Shown: piece by piece, positions 15,840 through 24,126 of the stretch
Layout of the letters: every line of letters starts with the position of its first letter
Numbering within the stretch: position 1 is the stretch's first letter
NCBI RefSeq assembly: GCF_030065535.1
Contig: NZ_JASJND010000005.1
Span: forward strand, 186,001-250,000
Direction: 5' to 3'
DNA length: 64,000 nt
Origin: Microbacterium dauci
GTDB lineage: Bacteria; Actinomycetota; Actinomycetes; Actinomycetales; Microbacteriaceae
The notes under the pieces: model-generated
The model's input: only the letters and a program-made list of their open reading frames with translations
What the model was told of the DNA's origin: nothing
The model's database searches: none
Made by a program: the position numbers and the translations under genes

Positions 15840-17549
15840 GTGACGAGTCCCAACCCTCCCGGCCCGCAGGGCTGGCAGCCCGCGCCGCAGTGGCAGTCGA
15901 GCCACACCGGCGCGCAGTGGCAGCCCGAGTACGGTCAGCAGCAGTGGGCGGGCCAGCAGTGGCAGCCCGCGCCGCAGGCGCAGCAGCAGTGGCAGCAGGG
16001 CGAACCCCAGTGGCAGGCAGCGCCTGTCGGCGGCTGGCAGGAAGCCCCGCAGCAGGGCTGGCAGGACACCGCCGACTACCAGCAGGGCGGCGCTGACCCG
16101 TACGCCGATCCCTTCGCCGACCCGTACGGCGCGTCCGCGGGCCTGGTGCCGGTCGATGAGTTCGCCGATGACTTCTCGTCGGTGCTCGAGAGCACCTCGG
16201 TGCACCGCTCGACCATCGGCTGCATCGTCCCCGCCTACAACGAGGAAGAGTCGATCGCCGACGTCATCCGCTCGCTCCTCGAGCAGAGCCGGGTGCCCGA
16301 CGTCATCCATGTCGTCGTGAACAACACCTCGGATGCCACGGTGTCGATCGCCTCGGAGTTCTCGGGGCCGCACGAGGTCACCACCGAGCTCGGGCTGCAG
16401 TTCACCGAGGTGTTCGTGCACGACATCGGCAAGAACCCCGACAAGAAGGTCGGCGCGCTCAACTACGGCTACGCGCTCGTCGAGGGCTACGACTACCTGC
16501 TGGGCGTCGACGGTGACACGACGGCCGACCGCCGCGCGGTCGAGTACCTCGAGAACGAGGCGGTCTCGGACTCGCGCATCGGTGGCATCTCGGCGATCTA
16601 CACGATCGACGACCGGCCCATCAAGGGCTTCATCGCCAAGTGGCTCATCACCGGCCAGCGCACGCAGTTCGCGGCGTTCAACATGCAGAACCTGCTGCGC
16701 GGCCGCAACATGGCGGTGCTCGGGGGGCAGTTCTCGATCTTCTCGACGACCGCGCTCCGCGACGTCATGAAGGCGAACCACCAGAACTCGCCGTGGGTCA
16801 AGGACTCCGAGGTCGAGGACTCGCTGCTCTCGCTGCAGATCAAGTCGGCCGGTTACCTCACTAAGATCAGCCCGTTCGCTCGGGCCGACGTGGGTGGCAT
16901 GACGACCCTGAAGGGCTACGACGCCCAGCAGGTGAAGTGGACGTACGGCGCCATCGAGCTCATGTGGCCCGGTCAGCGAGGCGACACGAAGGGGCAGCCC
17001 TTCCACCCGAACCTGCGCCTGCGCTGGTTCGAGCAGTTCTCGATGCTGACGAACCTCTTCGTGCGCGTCGTGTTCATCACGCTGCTCGTCGCGTCGCTGT
17101 CGATCAACGCGTTCGTGTTCTCGGCATGGTGGCTGATCCCGCCGCTCGTCGCGGCCGCGCTGAACTACCGCATGGCCCGCGCGATGGAGAAGTCCAACTC
17201 GCGTGACGTCGCGTTCGCGGTGCTGTTGTTCCCGGCCGAGATCTTCATGTGGATCCGCATCAGCCACTTCATCCGTTCGTGGAGCCGCTTCCTGTCGAAG
17301 AAGAAGGTCGACAACTGGGCGCTCCAGGCGCGCGCCGAGAAGGGTGGCGCGAGCCTCGGCCACTGGGCGCCGTTCATCATCCTCATCGTCGTCGCCATCG
17401 GCATGGCGGTGATCTGGAACCTGCTCGACCCCGTCACGCAGTCGGCGATCCTGTGGGTCGGCTGGCCGGTGCTCGGCATCGTCACGGTCATCCAGACGCT
17501 CACGATGGCGTTCAAACTGTTCCAGCGACACCAGGGGTACAAGGTCTGA
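15840..17549 (+). CDS. Processive family 2 glycosyltransferase with Gln/Trp-rich N-terminus
   Basis: This 569-residue membrane enzyme probably polymerises and exports a beta-linked glycan from UDP-sugar. Residues 1-100 are low-complexity, rich in Gln, Trp and Pro (QQQWAGQQWQPAPQAQQQW). The GT2 domain starts at CIVPAYNEEES (128-138). It holds DGD (224-226), the acceptor motif EVED (324-327) and QQVKW (363-367), a Q-x-x-R/K-W processivity motif as in cellulose and hyaluronan synthases. Membrane helices follow near residues 385-435 and 500-550. The start is GTG with AGAAGGA upstream. A GH6 glycanase gene nearby suggests a cellulose-like product, as in the Streptomyces cslA/cslZ pair; the product itself is inference. 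Confidence 0.85.
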   Translation: MTSPNPPGPQGWQPAPQWQSSHTGAQWQPEYGQQQWAGQQWQPAPQAQQQWQQGEPQWQAAPVGGWQEAPQQGWQDTADYQQGGADPYADPFADPYGASAGLVPVDEFADDFSSVLESTSVHRSTIGCIVPAYNEEESIADVIRSLLEQSRVPDVIHVVVNNTSDATVSIASEFSGPHEVTTELGLQFTEVFVHDIGKNPDKKVGALNYGYALVEGYDYLLGVDGDTTADRRAVEYLENEAVSDSRIGGISAIYTIDDRPIKGFIAKWLITGQRTQFAAFNMQNLLRGRNMAVLGGQFSIFSTTALRDVMKANHQNSPWVKDSEVEDSLLSLQIKSAGYLTKISPFARADVGGMTTLKGYDAQQVKWTYGAIELMWPGQRGDTKGQPFHPNLRLRWFEQFSMLTNLFVRVVFITLLVASLSINAFVFSAWWLIPPLVAAALNYRMARAMEKSNSRDVAFAVLLFPAEIFMWIRISHFIRSWSRFLSKKKVDNWALQARAEKGGASLGHWAPFIILIVVAIGMAVIWNLLDPVTQSAILWVGWPVLGIVTVIQTLTMAFKLFQRHQGYKV

Positions 17550-17567
17550 CCCACAGGCCACCCGAAG

Positions 17568-17600
17568 CGAAACCCCCGGCTCATCGAGCTGGGGGTTTCG
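17568..17600. terminator. Bidirectional terminator after the GT2 gene
   Basis: An inverted repeat CGAAACCCCC with GGGGGTTTCG, extended by GCTC/GAGC around a 3-base loop, gives about 15 bp. It starts 18 bases after the GT2 stop and lies before the end of the convergent response regulator. The A/T tracts on both sides fit bidirectional use. Confidence 0.85.
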
Positions 17601-17644
17601 TGATGGCGGATGCCGCGGCGCGGCATCCGCTCGACGCGGGAGGA

Positions 17645-18676
17645 TCAGGCGGAGTTGACTGTCTCGGAGGTGAGGCGGTAGCCGACGCCGCGGACGGTTT
17701 CGATGTACCGCGGGTTGTTCGGGTTGTCGCCGAGCTTGCGGCGCAGGTTCGTCATGTGCGCTTCGATGGCGCGCTTGTCGGCCTCGCCGACGAAGTAGCT
17801 CGTGACATACGACTCCCCGCGCAGGACGAGCGTCAGGTCGGCCTTGCTGCGGACGCGGCGCTTGGACTCCATGAGGGTCGCCAGCAGGTCGAACTCGGTG
17901 CGCGTGAGGGTGAGCTCGCGGCCTGCGACCAGCACGACGCGGTGCTCGGCGTGGACGGCGAGGTCGCGGTGGATGGCCCAGCCGGGGCCGCCGACCGGGG
18001 GCGTGTTCGAGACCGGAGCGACCGCGTTGCCGGGGTGGTAGCCCGCGGGCACGAGCCCGTTCTGCGGGCCGCCCATCGGCGCGCCCTGCGGCACGATGTA
18101 CGGCTGGACCGGCGCGGACTGCGGCGCCGGGGTGGTCGGCTGCGACGGCGGGTAGACCGGGGTCATGATCCGCTCGTCGAAGACCGGCGTGGTCGGTGCC
18201 AGGTCGGCCTCGGCGGGGCGGGCATTCGGGAACGACGGGCCGGCAGCCTCTTGTCGAGGAGCGGTGGGCTGCGCCGCAGCCGGTGCGCCGCCGCCGCGCG
18301 GACGTCGCAGCAGCGACTCGACGCGGGCGCGGAGCTCGCGCGGGCGGAACGGCTTCACGACGTACTCGTCTGCGCCGGCGCCGAGACCGAGCACCACGTC
18401 GGCCTCTTCTTCGAGGCCGGTGATCATGATGATGTAGGTGTCGCTCTGCGCGCGGATGCGGCGTGCCGCCTCGAATCCGTCGATCCCGGGCATGTTCACG
18501 TCGAGCGTCGTGATGAGCGGCTGGTACGAGAGCACGGCGCGCACGCCGTCGATGCCGTTGCCGACCGAGACGGTCGAGAACCCGGCCGCTTCGAGGACTT
18601 CGACGATCAGGTGACGGATGTCGGGGTCGTCCTCGACGATCACCGCTGTCTTGTGCAGCGTGCTCGCATCACTCAT
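17645..18676 (-). CDS. OmpR-family response regulator with long linker
   Basis: The 343-residue protein has an N-terminal receiver (about residues 10-125) with the acidic pair in VEDDPD, the phospho-acceptor Asp in TLDVNMPG (Asp59) and the conserved Lys in VVKPF. A Pro/Ala-rich linker of about 100 residues follows. The C-terminal winged helix (about 245-343) has the usual ends LTRTEFDLLATLM and RYIETVRGVGYRL. The linker is unusually long for the family. The ATG at 18676 was preferred to one six bases upstream for better SD spacing. It lies between the GT2 and GH6 genes and may regulate them; no kinase is adjacent. Confidence 0.92.
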   Translation of the reverse strand: MSDASTLHKTAVIVEDDPDIRHLIVEVLEAAGFSTVSVGNGIDGVRAVLSYQPLITTLDVNMPGIDGFEAARRIRAQSDTYIIMITGLEEEADVVLGLGAGADEYVVKPFRPRELRARVESLLRRPRGGGAPAAAQPTAPRQEAAGPSFPNARPAEADLAPTTPVFDERIMTPVYPPSQPTTPAPQSAPVQPYIVPQGAPMGGPQNGLVPAGYHPGNAVAPVSNTPPVGGPGWAIHRDLAVHAEHRVVLVAGRELTLTRTEFDLLATLMESKRRVRSKADLTLVLRGESYVTSYFVGEADKRAIEAHMTNLRRKLGDNPNNPRYIETVRGVGYRLTSETVNSA

Positions 18677-18837
18677 CAACATCGACTCCCAGCGGCTTGT
18701 GATAGAGGTCGGAACTCATGCTACACAGCGCGCGAGGCGGCTCCCGCCAGCGCGCTCGAGTGGCAGTTGTTGTCGGTTTCGGGCGGGTTTGCGGCGTGTG
18801 GTGCCACCTGAACGCCAGGCGGGCGGACGCCGCGGGG

Positions 18838-19851
18838 TCAGCGGACGTCGCGGGTGAGGTCGACGGCCGCGTTCGGCCAGAACGCGCCCGCGATGGGGCC
18901 GCCGTTGCACTCGCCGTCGCTCTCTCCGGGCGGCTTGATCCAGAGGTTGGTGTCGACGACCCCGTCGCCGTACGTGCCGCTCGGTTCGCCGACCTTCTGC
19001 CACGGCGGGTTGCACCACTCGCCGCCCGAGGTGGCGGAGCCGTTGCGCGACGTGTCGACGATCGCGTGGGCGCCGTCGAGCATCGACGACAGTTGCGCGG
19101 CGTACTCGAACTCGTCGGTCGTGGACTGATAGTTCGAGACGTTCGTCGCGAAGCCGCGCACCTTGCCGACCACGCCGGTCTCGCGGATGAGCTGCGCCAT
19201 GCGGTCGGCGCCGAGCCAGTTGGAGTGGCCGCCGTCGACGTAGATCCAGGTGCCCGGCGCGGTCAGCTCGTCGACGGCGGCGGAGAGCTGCCGCGCCCGG
19301 TCGGCGATGTTGCCGCAGTCGGGGGCGAGGGCGATGCTGTCGGGCTCGAGGATGACGATCTTCTGCAGGTCGGGCGCGGTGTCGAGGGCGCGGCCGATCT
19401 CGTCGAGCCACTGCGGGTAGTCCGACTCGGAGAGCCCGCCCGCCGAGTGGTTGCCGCAATCACGACCCGGCAGGCCGTAGATGACGATCGCGAGTGACGC
19501 TCCGGCATCCTTCGCTTGGGTAACGAGGTCGAGCACGGTGTCGCCTGCGGTGCCGATGGGGTCGACTTCGGGCGTCAGCCAGTAGGCGGTGGGCTGGGCG
19601 GCGAGGTACTCAGCTGCGGCCGCCTCGTCGCCGGTCAGTCCCTTGTCGAGGGCGATGCTCGCCTTGGACTGCTCGGGGGCGACGAAGGTGGTGCCGGCGC
19701 TGGGCGGTTGGGCGGTGAGGATGTGGAACCCTCGGGTCAAGAGGTTGCCGACGACGCCGATCGCGACGATGACGACGACGAGCGCCGCGACGATCGCGAT
19801 GGGAACGACGATGCGGGCCGGGGGCTTCCGCAGCTGCTTCCTGGGAGCCAC
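18838..19851 (-). CDS. Membrane-anchored GH6 family glycanase (cellulase-like)
   Basis: GH6 enzymes cleave beta-1,4-glucan by an inverting mechanism. The 337-residue protein has an N-terminal membrane anchor (about 14-38) and an extracellular catalytic domain. Both GH6 signatures are visible: IYGLPGRDC with the catalytic-region Asp131, and ILEPDSIA with Asp171. WIKPPGESDG lies near the C-terminus. There is no carbohydrate-binding module, unlike scavenging cellulases. Together with the GT2 synthase this suggests trimming or release of a self-made beta-glucan (compare CslZ of Streptomyces); nutrition is the alternative. Confidence 0.88.
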   Translation of the reverse strand: MAPRKQLRKPPARIVVPIAIVAALVVVIVAIGVVGNLLTRGFHILTAQPPSAGTTFVAPEQSKASIALDKGLTGDEAAAAEYLAAQPTAYWLTPEVDPIGTAGDTVLDLVTQAKDAGASLAIVIYGLPGRDCGNHSAGGLSESDYPQWLDEIGRALDTAPDLQKIVILEPDSIALAPDCGNIADRARQLSAAVDELTAPGTWIYVDGGHSNWLGADRMAQLIRETGVVGKVRGFATNVSNYQSTTDEFEYAAQLSSMLDGAHAIVDTSRNGSATSGGEWCNPPWQKVGEPSGTYGDGVVDTNLWIKPPGESDGECNGGPIAGAFWPNAAVDLTRDVR

Positions 19852-19881
19852 TCTTGCACTCTAGTCATAGGCTGATGCCTG

Positions 19882-20577
19882 ATGATCACTGTCGTCTCGT
19901 ACAACCTCCGCAAGCATGCTGCGGCGGGGGAACTGGTCGAGCTGGTCCACCGGCACGACGTCGATGTGCTGTGTCTGCAAGAAGTCGACACGACCGATAT
20001 GCCCGACCGGATCGGCGGTCTGGTGCTGGCGGATGCCACGCGGCAGAACCGTCTCGGCCTGGCGATCTACTACCGCGAGAACGGGTTCAAAGCGGGCGAG
20101 AGTCGCACCTTCTCCCTGAAGAAGTCACTGCACGACATCGTGCTCAAGCCTGCGGACGAGCGGATGCTGGGGCTGCAACTGCGCGACATCGACGACGGCA
20201 CCGACTTCATCGTCGCGTCGTTCCATGCGGCGCCACTCACGGCGCTCAATTCGCTGCGCCGCCACCAGATCCGTGCCGCGCTGAAAGAGCTGTCGACTCT
20301 CGGCAAGGGTGACCCGATCCTGATGGTCGGCGACTTCAACTACCCGGTGTTCAAAGAGAACCTCGGCCAGGTGGTGCGCGAGAGCGGGTACGAGCTGAGC
20401 CTGAGTGATGCGCGCACCTACACGCGGTACAAGTTCTTCCGCGGGCACTACGACTTCGCGACATCGAGCGGGTTCGAGATCTCGCAGGTGACGACGCTGC
20501 CGCAGGGGGCGAGCGACCATCTGCCGATCCTCGTGACCGCGAAGCCGTTCAGTCGCAAGAAGCCGTTCGCGGCCTGA
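19882..20577 (+). CDS. Endonuclease/exonuclease/phosphatase family protein
   Basis: The 231-residue protein has the EEP fold shared by DNase I, exonuclease III and inositol phosphatases. Visible active-site motifs are SYNLRKH, LQEVD (metal-binding Glu), GDFNYP (Asp/Asn) and SDHLPI (Asp-His). There is no signal peptide, so it acts in the cytoplasm. The substrate cannot be named. A -10-like TAGGCT ends eight bases before the ATG and no SD is present, so the message may be leaderless. It is divergent from the GH6 gene. Confidence 0.85.
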   Translation: MITVVSYNLRKHAAAGELVELVHRHDVDVLCLQEVDTTDMPDRIGGLVLADATRQNRLGLAIYYRENGFKAGESRTFSLKKSLHDIVLKPADERMLGLQLRDIDDGTDFIVASFHAAPLTALNSLRRHQIRAALKELSTLGKGDPILMVGDFNYPVFKENLGQVVRESGYELSLSDARTYTRYKFFRGHYDFATSSGFEISQVTTLPQGASDHLPILVTAKPFSRKKPFAA

Positions 20578-20579
20578 GC

Positions 20580-21134
20580 TCAGTCGTCCGTCGCATCGCG
20601 ATGACGCCGGTAGGCGGCCGCGCCGACGACGACGAGTCCGGCGAAGACGAGTGCACCGCCGCCGACCCAGAGCCCGAGCAGCTGGTTGCCGTCGAAGCCG
20701 CTGATGGGGAGGACTCCCTCGGCGGACGTGTCGATCACGGCGCTCGCCGTGCCGCCGGCCGAGGTCGGTGAGACCGCGGCGATGTTATAGACGCCGCGGG
20801 CGTCGTCGGGCAGCACGATCTCGAGGGTGCCGAGGGCGCCGTCGGCGTCTGCCGTGCGCACGACGCTCGCGGTCGTGATGTCGGTGCGGACGGTCGCGAA
20901 GGTCACCTGGTCGCCGCGCTCACCGGTGACGGTGATCGTGATGCGCTCGCCCGGCGTGAACGTCCCGGCTTCGCAGTCGAAGCCGACGGTGCTGCCGGGG
21001 CTGAAGTCGTCGCTGCCGGTCGTGCAGGCGTCGACGGGCGGGTAGAGGGTGGCTGCGGATGCCGCTGCGGGCGCGGCGACGAGCAGCGCGGCGCTGACGA
21101 TGGCGACGCAGATCGCGAGCAGGGTCCGACGCAT
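20580..21134 (-). CDS. Putative sortase-substrate surface protein (LPISG variant)
   Basis: This 184-residue secreted protein has a signal peptide ending near ASA (about residue 27) and a beta-sandwich domain containing two Cys. The C-terminal LPISG (142-146), hydrophobic segment and RRHRDATDD look like a cell-wall sorting signal in which the usual Thr is replaced by Ser. The tail motif LLGLWVGGG matches the LPDTG protein at 13260-13835. Whether Ser is tolerated by the host sortase is unknown; otherwise the protein would stay membrane-anchored. It converges on the preceding gene with a gap of two bases. Confidence 0.8.
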   Translation of the reverse strand: MRRTLLAICVAIVSAALLVAAPAAASAATLYPPVDACTTGSDDFSPGSTVGFDCEAGTFTPGERITITVTGERGDQVTFATVRTDITTASVVRTADADGALGTLEIVLPDDARGVYNIAAVSPTSAGGTASAVIDTSAEGVLPISGFDGNQLLGLWVGGGALVFAGLVVVGAAAYRRHRDATDD

Positions 21135-21206
21135 GATGGGGCTTTCCGTCGAGTGGGGTACGGCGAGCTTACCTGCAGATCGGGTCAGTCCCCGCAGCCC
21201 GGCCGC

Positions 21207-22973
21207 TTATCCGCACGTGGCGTCGACGACGGGGAACAGCGCCGCATCGGCGGTGGGGGTGACCCACGCTTCGGCTCGGGGGACGTCTGCGGTCGTGCGG
21301 AGCGAGATCAGGATCTCGCCGGTCTCGCCGGACGTGGTGTCGAGTGTGTACGAGAGCACCTGCCTGCCGTCGACGAGCCCGCCGCCGAAGCCGGAGCCGT
21401 TCGAGTTCGCGCTCGAGACCACCTCGAAGCCCTCGGGGATGTACACCTCGCCGACGGTGCGGACGAGGCCCGCTTCGACGCCGAAGGCGCCGTCGCCGGT
21501 GATGTACGCGGGGAGCGACGTCGCGGCGTCGGCGGGAGCGTCGTTCTGGAGCGTGATCTTCACGTCGAGCGTGCGCGGACCGGCGGTGCACCCCGACCAC
21601 GTCAGTGAGACGTCGGGGGCCATGTAGAAGTCCATCTTCGAGCCGGTGCCGTCGTTGAGGTACACGCCGAGGCGGGCGACGCTCGAATCCGAGACCGGCG
21701 GTGCGCCGGCGAGGGTCGTCTCGGCGAGGAGCGCCTGCTCGGCCTCGTCGGCGCTCCACAGCAGCAGCCGGTGTTCGTCGCCGGCTCGGGCGAGCGCGCC
21801 GAGCAGCGCGGTCGGGTCGGTGGCGCCGGTCGTGAGCGCCTCGAACACCGCCGCGGCTGCCGACGCGAAGAACGCGTCCTGCATCTGCGGGTCTTCGTAG
21901 CGCAGATACACCTCGTTGAGCAGGAGCTGCACGGCGTTGTCTGCCGTGAGGGTGTCGCCGCTGGGCAGCTGCACCGGTCCCGTGGCCGCGAGCAGGTACG
22001 ACAGCGCGACGGGGTCGGTCGAGATCACGCTCGACACCTCGACGCCCTCACGCGCCGCGAGCTCGGCCGCGAGCGCGCCGGTGAGGGCGAAGTCGGGTAC
22101 CTGGGTCACGTTGTGGATGAAGCGTCCCGGCTTCTGGCTGTAGATGGGGCCGTAGTCGCCCAGGTCGAGCACCGAGGTCGGGTACGACGAGTAGTCGGCT
22201 GTCGAGAGGTGTTCGGCGAAGGTGACCGCACCGGCATCCGTCCGGATCACCGACGTCGCGCCCGCGATGCCGCCCAGCGACCGCCACTCGGCGTTGTTCT
22301 GGGTGATGAGCAAGTGCTGCCTCGGGCCGTCGGCACCGAGCATCGGGGGCAGCAGGAGGGCAGCGCGGGCGATCGAGTCGGTCGTCGTGGCCGCGTCGCC
22401 CACGAGCGTCTCGAACTCGGCGACGATCTCGGCGAGCGGGGCGGCGAGCGGGGTGCGGTCGATCGCCGTGACATCGGCGAGCACCTTCGCGGTGTTCTCG
22501 GCAGCCTGCGCGGCGGGTTCGGCGAAGCTCGCGAACGCGGCCGTGTCGATGCGCCCGTCGGCGGGGAGGAAAGCGTTCGCGGTGAGTCCGTCGGCGGATG
22601 CCGCAAGCGGGGCGACGGTGCCGGTCGCGATGTCGTCGACACCGGCGGCGACCGAGGCGACGGCGGCGAGCTGCGGGCCGACCCAGGGCAGGCCCGAGGC
22701 CGTCTGCCAGACCGGATCGCTCGTCAGCTCGCGTGCGCTGCCGCTGTGCTCGGTGAGCTGGGCGGTGACGGCCTCGGCGTCGGCCAGGTTGTCGAGGTCG
22801 GTCGCGATGTCTTCGACGAGGGCCTGCGCGGCGAGCAGGTGGTTCGCGGCGAGCACGCCGCGGACCCCGATCCACCCCGCGGCGACGACGGCGAGCAGGA
22901 GCACGGCGCCGAGGATCCAGGCGAAGATGCGTCCGGCCGTGCGGGCCGGTGCGGGCAGGACGTGCTGAGGCAT
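21207..22973 (-). CDS. DUF4012 protein, membrane-anchored
   Basis: The 588-residue protein has one N-terminal membrane segment (about 14-36) and a large extracytoplasmic region. The DUF4012 hallmark is clear around residues 210-420: LLITQNNAEWRSLGGIAGA, then a block containing ALTGALAAELA. This family is common next to actinobacterial polysaccharide genes and has no established biochemical role; one proposal links it to exopolysaccharide or glycopolymer handling. It precedes the GGDEF-like gene by 19 bases on the same strand in reverse order, so kinase, GGDEF-like protein and DUF4012 protein probably form one transcript. Confidence 0.88.
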   Translation of the reverse strand: MPQHVLPAPARTAGRIFAWILGAVLLLAVVAAGWIGVRGVLAANHLLAAQALVEDIATDLDNLADAEAVTAQLTEHSGSARELTSDPVWQTASGLPWVGPQLAAVASVAAGVDDIATGTVAPLAASADGLTANAFLPADGRIDTAAFASFAEPAAQAAENTAKVLADVTAIDRTPLAAPLAEIVAEFETLVGDAATTTDSIARAALLLPPMLGADGPRQHLLITQNNAEWRSLGGIAGATSVIRTDAGAVTFAEHLSTADYSSYPTSVLDLGDYGPIYSQKPGRFIHNVTQVPDFALTGALAAELAAREGVEVSSVISTDPVALSYLLAATGPVQLPSGDTLTADNAVQLLLNEVYLRYEDPQMQDAFFASAAAAVFEALTTGATDPTALLGALARAGDEHRLLLWSADEAEQALLAETTLAGAPPVSDSSVARLGVYLNDGTGSKMDFYMAPDVSLTWSGCTAGPRTLDVKITLQNDAPADAATSLPAYITGDGAFGVEAGLVRTVGEVYIPEGFEVVSSANSNGSGFGGGLVDGRQVLSYTLDTTSGETGEILISLRTTADVPRAEAWVTPTADAALFPVVDATCG

Positions 22974-22992
22974 GGTTCGGTCGCGTGTCGCC

Positions 22993-24126
22993 TCAGCTGG
23001 CGAAGACGGCGCGCTCCCAGCGGTCGCCGCCCGAGACCTGCGCGTGCGCGGCGGCGTCGGCGGCCGATGCGCAGAGTCGGGTGAGGTCGTAGTCGGCGAG
23101 CGGGGCCGCTGCGACGCCGATGCTGGCGGAGAGGCGCACCGGGATCGCCTGCTGGTCGGTGACCGTCGCGATGCGCTCGAGGAGGCGGGAGAGGATCGCT
23201 CGCACCGCGGTGTCCTGGCGCGGCAACAGGATGACGAACTGGGTGGGCGAAAGGGCGTGGATGTCGGCCTCAGGCGGCATGACGGAGCGGATGTCGTCGG
23301 CGAAGCGCGATGTCACGCGGTCGAACGCGCGGCCGCTCGAGGCCTCGAGGAGTTCGCTCGGGTCGTCGAGTCGCACGTCGATGATCGACCACCACTGGTC
23401 GCCCGACGCCTTCGCGCGGTCGAGGCGGTCTTGCGCGACGACACGGAAGTCGCTGAGGTCGGACGCCTTCGACGACGGGGCGTCGCCGCCTCGCGTGATC
23501 GCCAGCAGCGTGATGAGCGCGCACACGAGATAGATGCCGGCGACGAGCTCGTTCATCGACCGAAGGGCAATGAGTTCGGCCTCGCTCTGCCCGCCGTCGC
23601 CTTCGATGAGGCGGACGGCGCCGTCGACGAGCAGCATGACGGTGAGGCCCGCGAAGGCGAGCGTCGCCACGATGGTCGGCAGGGCGAGGTCGCGCAGCGA
23701 CTTCTCGATGCGGGTGAGTTCGACGGCGGCGAGGGCCGAGCAGAGTCCACCGACGGCGAAGCCGAGCCGGAACACGAGCCCGTACCACTCCGTCGTCGCG
23801 GTCAGCGCGAGCAGCACCGTGAACACGGTGAAGACGCCGATCACCGGGAAGAGCATGACCGGCTCGCGTCCGCGGCGGGCGCGAAGGCCGACCCAGAGCA
23901 GACCGGTCGCGCAGAGGATCGGACCGTTGGCGGCAGCGCGGAGGATCGTCGAATCGATCGTGTCAGCGGTGACGAGCAGGTAGGTCGCGACCATCGCGGT
24001 GGCGAACGCGCCCGACCAGATCGAGGCGTGCCGCGACGGGAAGGGCAGGAACCCGAGGCCGATCATCACGATCGTGCACGTCGTCGCGAGCGCGACGAGG
24101 ACGGTCGTGACGTCGACGGTGTTCAC
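22993..24126 (-). CDS. Membrane protein with degenerate GGDEF domain
   Basis: The 377-residue protein has about six or seven membrane segments (residues 8-210) and a C-terminal domain resembling diguanylate cyclases. The family end LSASIGVAAAPLADYDLTRL with ALSPTQFVILLP is recognisable, but the active-site loop GG(D/E)EF is replaced by SPTQF (293-297). Catalysis of c-di-GMP synthesis is therefore very unlikely. Such relics often act as signal-sensing or protein-interaction domains. It overlaps the upstream kinase by four bases (GTGA), so the two are coupled in translation. Confidence 0.8.
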   Translation of the reverse strand: MNTVDVTTVLVALATTCTIVMIGLGFLPFPSRHASIWSGAFATAMVATYLLVTADTIDSTILRAAANGPILCATGLLWVGLRARRGREPVMLFPVIGVFTVFTVLLALTATTEWYGLVFRLGFAVGGLCSALAAVELTRIEKSLRDLALPTIVATLAFAGLTVMLLVDGAVRLIEGDGGQSEAELIALRSMNELVAGIYLVCALITLLAITRGGDAPSSKASDLSDFRVVAQDRLDRAKASGDQWWSIIDVRLDDPSELLEASSGRAFDRVTSRFADDIRSVMPPEADIHALSPTQFVILLPRQDTAVRAILSRLLERIATVTDQQAIPVRLSASIGVAAAPLADYDLTRLCASAADAAAHAQVSGGDRWERAVFAS

